From: Bacteroidales bacterium UBA1628
Lineage (GTDB): Bacteria > Bacteroidota > Bacteroidia > Bacteroidales > UBA932
Length of the DNA stretch: 19,896 nucleotides
Direction: 5' to 3'
NCBI GenBank assembly: GCA_002321335.1
Contig: DCMG01000108.1
Span: 1-19,896, forward strand
The first letter of the stretch is position 1, and the number at the start of each line of letters is the position of its first letter. The position numbers and the translations under genes are program-made. The notes under the pieces were generated by a model, which saw nothing but the letters and a program-made list of their open reading frames with translations, was not told the origin of the DNA and did no database searches. Below, one piece after another: positions 1 to 7,106 of this stretch.

Positions 1-14
1 AACAACTGATGCAA

Positions 15-22
15 CTTATTTT
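15..22. repeat. Target-site duplication, left copy
   Basis: CTTATTTT, identical to 2343-2350 directly outside the right inverted repeat. In the reading frame of the interrupted gene, codons 2-22 (ACA ACT GAT GCA ACT TAT TTT) join onto TTA at 2351 without a stop, so this copy lies inside the split coding sequence. Confidence 0.93.
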
Positions 23-51
23 GGGAACTATATACCTGTTGACTAACTTTT
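23..51 (+). repeat. Left terminal inverted repeat of the IS1595 element
   Basis: 29 bp beginning GGGAACTATATACC. It pairs with 2314-2342 with a single mismatch (T37 against A). It abuts the target duplication at 15-22. Confidence 0.95.
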
Positions 52-120
52 CTTGATTTTTGGTTGCGCTTTCCTCATATTCCGTGTATTACATACATAA
101 ACAAGGTAATACGCAAGGAT

Positions 121-1056
121 ATGATTGACCTCTCTAAATACACGTCATTGTTTGACATTGCTATACACTTCGACACCCCGAAGAAATGCAAGGACGCTCT
201 CGCTCAGTCAAGATGGGCTGACGGGGATGTTATATGTCCCTACTGCGGTCGCCACCACTGCCATATGAGAAAGGACGGAAGGTATATCTGCTCGGGGTGC
301 AGGAATGCGTTCTCCGTTATCGTTGGAACCATATTCGAGAATACCAAAATAAGCCTTGTGAAATGGTTTATGGCTATGTACCTAATCTCCTCCCACAAGA
401 AGGGAGTATCATCTTGTCAGTTGATGAGGGATATCAATGTCACGCAAAAGACCGCATGGTTCATGCTCCAGAAACTACGCTTTCTATTCACCCAAAATGA
501 TGAAAAGGCTCTTGACGGGATTGTTGAATGCGATGAACTATATCTTGGCGGTCGTGAGAAGAACAAGCACGAGAGCAAGAAGACCGAGGGCACTCAGGGA
601 AGGTCAACCAAGACCAAGGCACCGATATTCGGAATGGTTGAGCGGAAGGGTGATGCCAAGGCATTTGTTGTAGAGGACACCAAGGCTGTGACATTGAGGA
701 CGTATATTGAGCAGTTCCTTTCTGACAATGCGGTGATAATGACGGATGAGAGCCAGTCTTATGAATGGCTTGACGGTGAGGGATACACCCATTATGCGGT
801 GAAGCACGGAGTAGGTCAGTATGCTGAAGGTCTGCTTTCAACGAACGTGATTGAGGGATTCTGGGCTCAGTTCAAGCGAATGGTGTTCGGGACATATCAT
901 TATGTTTCCAAGAAGTACTTGCAGAGGTATGTGGATGAGGCTGTGTACAGGTGGAACACACGGGATTGGGCAGCGGGAAAGAGGTTCACCGATATGTTCC
1001 GCAAGTCTGTCGGGGCATTGAGGTACAAGGACGTGAAAATGTCCAAGGCAGCATAG
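121..1056 (+). CDS. IS1595-family (ISXO2-like) transposase
   Basis: DDE-type transposase that cuts and joins the ends of the surrounding element. From the ATG at 121 the protein has 311 residues. A zinc ribbon lies at the N-terminus (C39-x2-C42 and C57-x2-C60), followed by a helical DNA-binding stretch (about 70-125) and the catalytic domain: D138 in ECDEL, D209 in MTDE, and the TNVIEGFW motif (N242, E245) typical of the family near the third catalytic position. The frame stays open back to a TTG at 64, but I prefer the ATG at 121 because it has AAGGAT just upstream and starts near the zinc-ribbon domain. The gene appears intact, is flanked by perfect target duplications, and is visibly richer in GC than the passenger genes behind it. 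Confidence 0.95.
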   Translation: MIDLSKYTSLFDIAIHFDTPKKCKDALAQSRWADGDVICPYCGRHHCHMRKDGRYICSGCRNAFSVIVGTIFENTKISLVKWFMAMYLISSHKKGVSSCQLMRDINVTQKTAWFMLQKLRFLFTQNDEKALDGIVECDELYLGGREKNKHESKKTEGTQGRSTKTKAPIFGMVERKGDAKAFVVEDTKAVTLRTYIEQFLSDNAVIMTDESQSYEWLDGEGYTHYAVKHGVGQYAEGLLSTNVIEGFWAQFKRMVFGTYHYVSKKYLQRYVDEAVYRWNTRDWAAGKRFTDMFRKSVGALRYKDVKMSKAA

Positions 1057-1093
1057 AATTAACGTGTGAACAGACTATTTATGAGAAAGTAAG

Positions 1094-1125
1094 TTTGTTA
1101 CTTACAGATAATATTAGTATATTTA
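1094..1125 (+). promoter_or_regulatory. Putative Bacteroidetes-type promoter for the passenger gene pair
   Basis: TTTG at 1094-1097, a 20-bp spacer, then TATATTTA at 1118-1125. This fits the known Bacteroidetes consensus (TTTG, 19-21 bp, TAnnTTTG) with one mismatch in the -7 box. The ATG of the 66-aa gene is 19 bp downstream. It suggests the cargo is expressed independently of the transposase. Confidence 0.6.
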
Positions 1126-1144
1126 TTTAAAATATGATTATAAT

Positions 1145-1345
1145 ATGTTAATTAGTGAGAAAATAAGTAAAGGTAAGAATTATGCTACCATTGAAGATGG
1201 CAACGTTAAAATGGTGCTAAATGAAGAGACTAAACGAACAGGATATATGCCAATATCAGAAGCTAAGGAATTTGCTCATTCAATCATTGATGCATTAAAT
1301 AAAAAAGAACAAATGAATAAAGAAAATGATAAAGATAACAAATAA
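1145..1345 (+). CDS. Small passenger protein of the IS element, 66 aa, unknown function
   Basis: I do not recognise this protein. It is hydrophilic, begins with a stretch suggestive of short beta strands (residues 1-35), continues into an amphipathic helix containing ISEAKEFAHSIIDAL (about 37-51), and ends in a Lys/Asn/Asp-rich tail. It has no signal peptide or membrane segment. A promoter-like site lies immediately upstream. Its last 20 bp overlap the start of the next gene (ATG at 1326), which implies translational coupling. A small gene overlapping a larger one on a mobile element is the layout of many toxin-antitoxin pairs, but nothing in the sequence itself proves this. Low GC matches the following gene and differs from the transposase. 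Confidence 0.7.
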   Translation: MLISEKISKGKNYATIEDGNVKMVLNEETKRTGYMPISEAKEFAHSIIDALNKKEQMNKENDKDNK

Positions 1346-2054
1346 TGCAGTTAATGATATATCTACGTATTATTGGAATGTGATGAGAAAATATCCTAAT
1401 ACTTGGGATATTACCACTGTTAAAGCACAAATAGATATAGCTCTTAATGAGATTGAGCAATCTGCTAATAATATAATCCGTAGAATGTCTTTTATTAAAG
1501 GACAAGCAAAAAATCCACTTTTGATTAAAATGCAAGAGCAAGGTATGCTTGAAGCATCTACATCTAAAGGAAAATGGACTTTTACGATAAAATACAATTC
1601 TGAAGATAATTGTTATTATATAGATAATGCAATAAAAGGCTCGAATATGAGTAATAGAACATATCGCAGAGGCAATCAAACGTTTGATGCACCATTATCA
1701 TTAGATGACAGGCAAAGCCAAAAAAGGTTAAAAGAAAACTTAATTTCAGTAACAGAATCTGACATCAAAAATATGGTAATGGAATGTGTATGTCGTTTTA
1801 TTTCAGAAGAGATAAAAAAATATAAGGATAGTTCGATATATGGTTGGAATGAAATCGAGAAGAATTATAAGGAAGTTGGTGTAAGTAAGCATGACCTAAA
1901 ACTTCTCCATAAATCATATAATCAATACGGAGAGGAATGTGCCAAACGCAAAGAAATCCCTAACGGTATCGGATTCCACATATGGACCGGAGACAAAGAT
2001 GTTAAGTCATGCGAGCAAGGGAAAGGAAATAGATTTCCTGATTATGTTGATTAA
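1326..2054 (+). CDS. Passenger protein of the IS element, 242 aa, unknown function
   Basis: Not assigned to a family. The protein is soluble, without signal peptide or membrane helix. The first half has a helical region (about 25-60) followed by an apparent beta region around GKWTFTIKY and YYIDNAIKG, then NMSNRTYRR; this helix-then-strands layout faintly recalls RelE/ParE-like folds, which is only an impression. The second half is charged and helical (about 140-215) and ends in an IPNGIGFHIW segment. It overlaps the 66-aa gene by 20 bp, and its stop overlaps the stop of the convergent zinc-ribbon gene (2051-2053). It is AT-rich, uncharacteristic of the core genes to the right. The ORF is intact, so the cargo appears to be maintained. 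Confidence 0.75.
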   Translation: MIKITNNAVNDISTYYWNVMRKYPNTWDITTVKAQIDIALNEIEQSANNIIRRMSFIKGQAKNPLLIKMQEQGMLEASTSKGKWTFTIKYNSEDNCYYIDNAIKGSNMSNRTYRRGNQTFDAPLSLDDRQSQKRLKENLISVTESDIKNMVMECVCRFISEEIKKYKDSSIYGWNEIEKNYKEVGVSKHDLKLLHKSYNQYGEECAKRKEIPNGIGFHIWTGDKDVKSCEQGKGNRFPDYVD

Positions 2055-2242
2055 TAGTTAACTAGTTTATTATATTTATCCATAAATTCTTGATGTTCTT
2101 TTTCTGCTTTCAGATTCCAAGAATAAAGCATACTATTGCATACATTGCATTTAATACCACGATAAACAACACCATCAATTGCAAAATCGACGGTTTCAAG
2201 ACAATTGGCTTTAGAACAAAGCGGGCACTGGTTATTAATCAT
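2051..2242 (-). CDS. Small zinc-ribbon passenger protein, 63 aa
   Basis: Begins MINNQCPLC and carries two CxxC pairs (C6/C9 and C32/C35) separated by a short beta-like segment, a compact zinc ribbon reminiscent of the YgiT/MqsA N-terminal domain, followed by a charged helical tail. That similarity is judged from the cysteine pattern only. It is convergent with the 242-aa gene; the two stop codons overlap. Upstream DNA up to the right inverted repeat is AT-rich and contains the terminator hairpin at 2278-2304. It could be an antitoxin or DNA-binding regulator, or a stand-alone small zinc protein; I cannot decide. Confidence 0.65.
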   Translation of the reverse strand: MINNQCPLCSKANCLETVDFAIDGVVYRGIKCNVCNSMLYSWNLKAEKEHQEFMDKYNKLVNY

Positions 2243-2277
2243 ATGTTTTTATTTTTTGCCAATATAGTAAAAAAATC

Positions 2278-2308
2278 AAATCCGCAGAATGTCTCTGCGG
2301 ATTTTTTT
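2278..2308. terminator. Bidirectional terminator inside the right end of the IS
   Basis: Perfect 11-bp stem (2278-2288 with 2294-2304), 5-nt loop, then a T-run on the plus strand; on the minus strand the stem is also followed by a T-rich stretch. It lies between the zinc-ribbon gene start and the right inverted repeat, so it would insulate cargo and target gene from each other. Confidence 0.85.
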
Positions 2309-2313
2309 CAAAA

Positions 2314-2342
2314 AAAAGTTAGTCAACTGGTATATAGTTCCC
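2314..2342 (-). repeat. Right terminal inverted repeat of the IS1595 element
   Basis: Reverse complement of the left repeat with one mismatch. It ends at ...TAGTTCCC and abuts the second target copy at 2343-2350. Confidence 0.95.
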
Positions 2343-2350
2343 CTTATTTT
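2343..2350. repeat. Target-site duplication, right copy
   Basis: CTTATTTT, identical to 15-22. It forms the first bases of the 3' part of the interrupted DUF2971 gene. Confidence 0.93.
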
Positions 2351-3301
2351 TTACACATTACTAAGAATCCTACGGATTCCAATAATCTTGTATGTGATTT
2401 CATTATGTCATTAGCGAATGAACATTTGAAAGGCAAATGTTTGAATGATGTCAAGAAACTGGTCGAAGGCTGGGTAAAAACGTCAGAACAATTTTTTGAA
2501 ATAGAAAAAGAATCGTTTGTTCTAACAGAAGAAGCAGAACAATCTCTATTTCGAGCAATACTTGGTCGTACACCCACCCAATTGTGTCGGTTTTCTTCTT
2601 TTCGGTCGGTATTCAGAATATTGAAAAATGGGAAGCTATATCTTAATAACATAATGAATATGAACGACAAGACTGAAGGTGCTTATTATGACAGTTACCT
2701 ATCGGGGCCTGATAAAAATACTGACGTGTCGGCTAACATGATTGAGTATTTTATTATGTCATGTTCCGATACAAAGAAAGCCAGTGATTTTGATATGTGG
2801 CGATTGTATGGGAATGACACAAAAGGGTGCTGCATATTGTTCAGTTATAACAAAAGCAAAAGCTATGATTTTAAGATATTTCCTATAAGCTATGCACGGA
2901 AAGACGGAAAACATCCAGAGGTGGAATTCATAAACAATTTGGTGACAAAGGCATTAGATAGAGGAGAGAGAATCGTTATAAAAAGATTAGATGAATGGAA
3001 ACTCTTTTTCAAACCTTATGAATATCATAATGAAAAGGAGATTCGAATTCTACGAAGTTATGGACAAAATACGAATGGCTTTGAAGAGGAGTATTTCATA
3101 AATGAACAGTATGGTATAGCCTCAAAGAGTCTTGCATTTGGCTTTAATGATTTTCCTTTGAAATTGGATAAAATAATACTTGGGCCTGGACTTCCTGAAA
3201 AAGAGGCGAATATGGCCATGTTTGAAGAATTGCTGAGGAAAAGCATTACAGACAAAAAGATTTTAGTTTCATATTTTGATTGTAAGCCTTATCGTGTATA
3301 A
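2343..3301 (+). pseudogene. DUF2971 protein gene, 3' part, split by the IS1595 element
   Basis: The remaining C-terminal part encodes about 319 residues. DUF2971 hallmarks are present: FRSVFRILKNGKLYLNN followed by MNDKTEG (the usual N-D motif), FDMWRLYG and GCCILF in the middle, an EKEIRIL motif, and ILGPGLPE near the end. Function of the family is not established; members are common in accessory and defence-rich regions. The 5' part lies at 1-22 and beyond the window edge; joining 22 to 2351 leaves the frame open (TTDATYF-LHITKN). The only damage visible is the insertion. An in-frame ATG at 2405 could allow a shortened product, but the terminator at 2278-2308 would limit transcription from the element. 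The gene is AT-rich relative to the core genes, suggesting it was acquired. Confidence 0.88.
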
Positions 3302-3312
3302 TTTTGGTTAAG

Positions 3313-3700
3313 ATGAAAAAGACAGCAGCAATATTCTTCGCCCTGATTCTGCTTCCCTCCTGCGGCAAATGCGACGATTCCGCAGTCAGGTCGGTGTCTA
3401 TCAAGGTGCCCTGACCTACCAGTACGGAGTCTATCGTCCTACGGACCAGAGCATCATGCGCCACAACATCGGTGGTTACAACGCCCCGTCCCGCGAGGCG
3501 ATTTACAAACGGATAATGAAATTGTCCGAAAGCGATTCTTGGGAATATGACTACGAAACCTTCGTGGCCTACGATGCCGTCAACCGCTCGAACGCCTCCC
3601 AGACCTACATGACGACGAGATCCGCGACTTCGACGAACGCACCTTCATCCCGCTCGCCCCACCGGTCTTTGTTGACGGCCCGGCCCCTTCGGTCCGCTGA
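3313..3700 (+). pseudogene. Remnant of an M64-type (IgA peptidase-like) lipoprotein gene
   Basis: Three frames together look like the two ends of one gene. Frame A starts at ATG 3313 with a lipoprotein signal peptide (MKKTAAIFF..., lipobox LLPSC, Cys17) and stops at 3412-3414. Frame B continues from about 3396 with GVYRPTDQSIMRHN, YNAPSREAIYKRIM, and DYETFVAYDAVNR, which I recognise as the C-terminal region of Bacteroidetes M64 peptidases. Near 3600 the reading shifts again to frame C, DFDERTFIPLAPPV, ending at TGA 3698-3700. The catalytic domain (HExxH) is absent: roughly 300 residues appear to have been lost between the signal peptide and frame B. So this is an internally deleted and frameshifted relic. 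It sits 11 bp after the broken DUF2971 gene. Confidence 0.75.
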
Positions 3701-3872
3701 TGAAGGCCGTGGCACTCAACTTATTGAATATGAACGGGAAAGCACCATGCTCTGGTTCTGACTTGAAGACCAGAACTGAGTGATTTCCCTTTGATATTCA
3801 GAAGCTTACCTGCCACAACCTGATAATCAGCGAGTGGCGAGTAAGGTGTTTAATATCATTCAGATAACGTGC

Positions 3873-3900
3873 CGTCTTTAGTTATTGCAAACTAAAGACG
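3873..3900. repeat. Perfect 11-bp inverted repeat
   Basis: CGTCTTTAGTT (3873-3883), 6-nt loop, AACTAAAGACG (3890-3900). No clear T-run follows, so a terminator role is uncertain; it could also be a protein-binding site or a remnant of a mobile element end. Confidence 0.6.
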
Positions 3901-4016
3901 ATCGTTTAATTATTTGACTGATAGCGGCTTGGTCTCCACTACAACTACGACAGGCTAAATGCCGTGTTGTTGATTCCGGTTATGGTACACTCCACATACG
4001 TTTGACCTGCACGGTC

Positions 4017-4085
4017 GCTTCGACAGGCTCAGCGGCCGATGGACAGGATAGAGACCCCGCACATCCGAATCAGAGACCGTAATAG
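4017..4085 (+). repeat. Dispersed intergenic repeat, copy 1
   Basis: Starts GCTTCGACAGGCTCAGCGG and ends TCAGAGACCGTAATAG. The same two blocks, with a shorter middle, recur at 8469-8525. The core TTCGACARGCTCAG is weakly palindromic (GCTT...AAGC in copy 2), like a REP-type element. Confidence 0.65.
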
Positions 4086-4205
4086 TATAGCAACACACTT
4101 CGCTACGACAGGTCCGGTTAACGACATCATCAGCGTCCTTCACCGCTGGAGTTCATCCAAGACAGGATGATCATCATTGATTGCCAAACTCGGTTACAGG
4201 ACCCA

Positions 4206-5870
4206 TCAGCGTCCTCCGCCGCCTGAGCCGCCACCGGAGAAGCCTCCGCCACCGCCCCAGGAAGCCATACCGCCACCGCCGCTCCAGGAAGAACCGGAAT
4301 CGCCGGCACGGGAAGCCTCATAAGCGATGGCCGCCGTGTTGAAGTTGCGGGAGGTCATGTTGATCATGTTCCAGATTACCAAAGTGGTCATGTCATCATC
4401 AAGAAGTTCGGCCGCTGAAGACAATGTGAAATATTCCGGACACACCTTACGGAAATCCTTCATCAGCTTATCGGCCATACCGTACAATGAAGCGAAGATC
4501 AGGTAGTCATTCCAAAGTTTGACCTCGACAACGCCTCTGTCCTTTATCAAAGTGAAATCTTTCAGATACCTTCTGAGACCGAAGACCTGTCTGGCGTCCT
4601 CCGGGGTAATAGTCCAGATTGTGGCGTCGTTCTTGGCATCCTGCCCCCAATCATAAAGGTCTTCGCCGTGTCGGTCAGCCCAACGCTGAAGTTCGTTTTT
4701 CTGCAGGATTCCATCCTCCCCGGCCGCCTCTTTGATGAATGAATAGAGTCTCGACTCAAGTCCAGTGTCCGAACGGGAATCATCATTATTGTCAATCTCC
4801 AGGTCCTTGATTTTCATCAAAGGCTTTGATTTTCCAGGCTGCGGGACAATCTCGAAAGCACCACGATAGAAAAGTCTGGTTATGTAGGCGGCGATCAAGT
4901 TCTGCCTCTCCTGCATTGTGTTACCAGAGAATGCAAGAAGAATATTGCTGGACCTCTTCAAGTCCCCACCCAAAGGAGCGTCCCTGAACCACGCCACATC
5001 CTTCATGCGGCCTCCAAGAAGTTCTCTTTTACGCCGGACCGTCTTGACAATCACCTTCACCGAAACGAAAACGGACAGAACGACACCCAGACCGATAAGG
5101 AGTCCATACCAAAAGCCGCCGTCGCCTTCCTCTTCGGGCTCACGGTAATCGCTGCCCTCCATCGCAGTCTGTCGCACCTCGTCAAAGGTACGGCTCTCTG
5201 TAAGGGCTGGATGGAAGAGTCCTTTCTCAAAACCGGCCATAGCGATCAAAGCGCTTCTTCTGGTGAAAGGCTGAGTTGTGCGGGCGACCACTGCACCATC
5301 CTCGACATGGATCTCACCACGGAAGCCGAACGCCCAGACCTTGGTGTTCTCGGCCGTGAAAGCCACGCCAGGCTTTCTGATTGTCAACATGATGGATTGA
5401 GGAGACGATCCAAGGTCCCTGGCCACAAACATGTGGTTGAACCCGTCCATGTCCTCGTGTCCCTTAACAAGCCCGGTAAGCAGATAGCGCACGGTGTAAG
5501 TGTGCCAGCCTGAGTTTCCCACGCCCCAGCAGATCTCGTAGCCGTCGGATTTTGTGACTAGCCCGCACCTGCCGGCCTTCCGGGCACGGCTGCGGTTCAC
5601 ATCCCACTCGCCTTCATTTAGATATTCATTGCCGGTCTCATCGCTGACCCTCAGATCCTCGATGGTCATCCGGCCCATGTTGTCGGCGACAAGATACCAT
5701 TCGGTAATGTCATCGGAAACGTCAATCCGCCACGTTTCGGTCACGACAGCCGCCCCGTCATCACGCAGTTCCACGTTGATTCTCAACGAATCAACATCGC
5801 TGCCGGCGCATAGCGGGACAGCGACAAGCGACAGGATGACGGCCAGGAAAAATGCCTGAAGCCTTCTCAT
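4206..5870 (-). CDS. DUF2207 (YciQ-like) membrane protein
   Basis: From the ATG at 5870 the protein has 554 residues: a signal peptide (about 1-22), an extracytoplasmic DUF2207 beta domain (about 25-240, with GAAVVTETWRIDV and YTVRYLLTG typical of the family), one clear transmembrane helix (about 252-275), a cytoplasmic alpha/beta region, and a Gly/Ser-rich tail (about 531-554). The frame is open further upstream but those codons lie inside lemA and would give no leader; ATG 5870 gives a signal peptide and sits 4 bp after the lemA stop. Genes for DUF2207 proteins are often next to lemA; the biochemical function is unknown. It is the last gene of the PPTase-lemA-DUF2207 operon. Confidence 0.9.
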   Translation of the reverse strand: MRRLQAFFLAVILSLVAVPLCAGSDVDSLRINVELRDDGAAVVTETWRIDVSDDITEWYLVADNMGRMTIEDLRVSDETGNEYLNEGEWDVNRSRARKAGRCGLVTKSDGYEICWGVGNSGWHTYTVRYLLTGLVKGHEDMDGFNHMFVARDLGSSPQSIMLTIRKPGVAFTAENTKVWAFGFRGEIHVEDGAVVARTTQPFTRRSALIAMAGFEKGLFHPALTESRTFDEVRQTAMEGSDYREPEEEGDGGFWYGLLIGLGVVLSVFVSVKVIVKTVRRKRELLGGRMKDVAWFRDAPLGGDLKRSSNILLAFSGNTMQERQNLIAAYITRLFYRGAFEIVPQPGKSKPLMKIKDLEIDNNDDSRSDTGLESRLYSFIKEAAGEDGILQKNELQRWADRHGEDLYDWGQDAKNDATIWTITPEDARQVFGLRRYLKDFTLIKDRGVVEVKLWNDYLIFASLYGMADKLMKDFRKVCPEYFTLSSAAELLDDDMTTLVIWNMINMTSRNFNTAAIAYEASRAGDSGSSWSGGGGMASWGGGGGFSGGGSGGGGR

Positions 5871-5874
5871 CGCC

Positions 5875-6435
5875 CTATTTGTTGAATATGTCCGAGACAG
5901 AAGGGGCGTTGACAACCGACTGGTCCTCCGGCAGGAGGTCATGTGTCTTGAAATGCAGCATGGAGGCCACCATGGAAGAAGGCCACTGGCGAACCATCAT
6001 ATTCATTTTGGTCACACAGTCATTGTAGACCATCCTGCTGAGACGGACTTTCTCCTCATAGTCCTTGATGTCGCCCATTGTCTTGACAAACACCGTGTTG
6101 GCACCCAACTGAGGGTACTGCTCGGCAACGACATTCAAGCGCCCGACAACGGAACGGAGAGAAGCCTCACTCTCCGCAAGCTCGGCCGGACTTGAGACGT
6201 TGGCGTTACGCTTGGAAATCACGTCCACAAGAGTGTCGTGCTCGTATTTTGTGTATTGCTTGGTCATCTCGACCAGATTCGTCACGGCGTCCCATCTGGA
6301 CTTCATCTGCACGTTGATCTGGCTGAAAGCGTTCTTCATCTTTTCCTCCAGAGCGACAAAATTCCTCTGCGTCAGGAAAATGTAAATGAATATGACCGCC
6401 AAAAGGGCGATTATCACCAAAACCGTTGTTGACAT
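5875..6435 (-). CDS. LemA family protein
   Basis: Membrane-anchored helical protein of 186 residues. It has an N-terminal transmembrane helix (TTVLVIIALLAVIFIYIF, about 3-20) with the LemA signature following it: NFVALEEKMKNAFSQI, then MKSRWD and a helical coiled region to the C-terminus. LemA proteins are widespread, face the outside after the anchor, and have no settled function. The frame could begin at a TTG at 6465, but ATG 6435 places the anchor at the very N-terminus as in the family. It lies 32 bp after the PPTase stop and 4 bp before the DUF2207 start, so co-transcription is likely. Confidence 0.93.
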   Translation of the reverse strand: MSTTVLVIIALLAVIFIYIFLTQRNFVALEEKMKNAFSQINVQMKSRWDAVTNLVEMTKQYTKYEHDTLVDVISKRNANVSSPAELAESEASLRSVVGRLNVVAEQYPQLGANTVFVKTMGDIKDYEEKVRLSRMVYNDCVTKMNMMVRQWPSSMVASMLHFKTHDLLPEDQSVVNAPSVSDIFNK

Positions 6436-6467
6436 GATACTTATTAGGTTAAAAATGGTTGACAATT

Positions 6468-7106
6468 CTATCCGACCACCCAGACAAGCACATGATTGTC
6501 GAAGGTGATATATTCAAGCTCAAACTCCTCCTCGTAGCCATCCTTGTGGATGAAAGTGGCGTCAAGCTCGCCCTCCCCTTTAGGACGGAAGCGCTCGACC
6601 TCGATCTGCTCGGCGAAATTCACCCTGTAGGCGGAAAGTCTTTTGAATATGGCTTCCTTGGCGCACCAATAGATCGCCAGCTGCTCGTTCCTCTTGTCAT
6701 CATCAAGATCCTCAAGCTCGTCCTCGGAAAGGGCCTTGCGCTCCACGGCGGAGAAGTCGCGGGACAGGGACTCGATGTCAATCCCGACATCCTCGTTGTC
6801 ATTCAGTATGACGGCGACGTACTTGTCGGTGTGGGTTATGCTTATGTTGGTCACGCTGTTCTCAAGATAAGGCTTGCCGTTGTCGTGATGGCTGAGGTAG
6901 ACCTTCTCGCCGAACAGCTCACAAAGGAGCGCCCTCACAGCAAGTCTCTGCTTGCGGAGCGACTCATTGCTGATGAACGAGATCTCCTCCATCTCATCGG
7001 TAGGGACAGAGGCGAGCTCGCGGAGTTTTTCTTCCGTTTCGGTTATCTGCCAGACCCCGATCAGGGATCTGGATTCTTCCAATTCCTTTTTAAGATATAG
7101 TGCCAT
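6468..7106 (-). CDS. 4'-phosphopantetheinyl transferase superfamily protein
   Basis: Transfers the phosphopantetheine arm of coenzyme A to a conserved serine of acyl or peptidyl carrier proteins, in the cytoplasm. The 212-residue protein has the two superfamily motifs: VGIDIE (107-112; Mg-binding D110 and E112) and WCAKEAIFK (147-155; E151, K155), plus the upstream ITHTD (90-94) and a GKPYL motif (77-81). Size and motif order fit the Sfp/Gsp-like two-half group, not the 120-aa AcpS group; the partner carrier protein cannot be told from the window. First gene of an operon with lemA and DUF2207. A promoter-like site at 7291-7298 would leave a leader of roughly 180 nt. Confidence 0.9.
   Translation of the reverse strand: MALYLKKELEESRSLIGVWQITETEEKLRELASVPTDEMEEISFISNESLRKQRLAVRALLCELFGEKVYLSHHDNGKPYLENSVTNISITHTDKYVAVILNDNEDVGIDIESLSRDFSAVERKALSEDELEDLDDDKRNEQLAIYWCAKEAIFKRLSAYRVNFAEQIEVERFRPKGEGELDATFIHKDGYEEEFELEYITFDNHVLVWVVG

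Larger units (their letters stand above)
23..2342 (+). mobile_element. Complete IS1595-family insertion element with passenger genes
   Basis: A 2320-bp element bounded by inverted repeats: 23-51 matches the reverse complement of 2314-2342 at 28 of 29 positions (mismatch at 37). Both ends start with GGG. It is flanked by a perfect 8-bp direct repeat, CTTATTTT, at 15-22 and 2343-2350; 8 bp is the duplication length known for the IS1595 family, which agrees with the ISXO2-like transposase inside. Besides the transposase it holds an overlapping 66-aa/242-aa gene pair and a convergent 63-aa zinc-ribbon gene, all more AT-rich than the transposase. Passenger genes are known in some IS1595 groups. 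The element interrupts a DUF2971 gene. Intact ends, intact transposase and perfect duplication suggest a fairly recent insertion. Confidence 0.95.
3701..4205. other. Gene-free interval with an inverted repeat and repeat remnants
   Basis: No convincing gene in 505 bp. It holds a perfect inverted repeat at 3873-3900, a dispersed repeat at 4017-4085 that recurs after mdh, degenerate partial copies around 3937-3952 and 4099-4115 (CTACGACAGG-like), and at 4129-4143 a short copy of the 3' end of the DUF2207 gene. Small minus-strand frames here have no family signal. Confidence 0.6.

Noticed and set aside
64..120. Upstream TTG start for the transposase
   Set aside because: It adds 19 residues lacking family similarity, and the ATG at 121 has a better upstream sequence.
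1284..1679. Minus-strand frame in the passenger region with hydrophobic stretches
   Set aside because: Antisense to the AT-rich 242-aa gene; Ile/Tyr/Phe richness follows from base composition.
2090..2342. Open frame running from inside the IS (ATG 2090) through the right inverted repeat into the DUF2971 gene
   Set aside because: The first 84 codons are antisense to the zinc-ribbon gene and run through the terminator and inverted repeat; the fusion is an accident of insertion.
3955..4321. Two small minus-strand frames after the DUF2207 gene
   Set aside because: No similarity or leader; they cover the repeat remnants and one overlaps the DUF2207 gene in another frame.
6459..7100. 213-aa plus-strand frame
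   Set aside because: Exactly antisense to the phosphopantetheinyl transferase, whose motifs are clear; the plus reading shows no family features.
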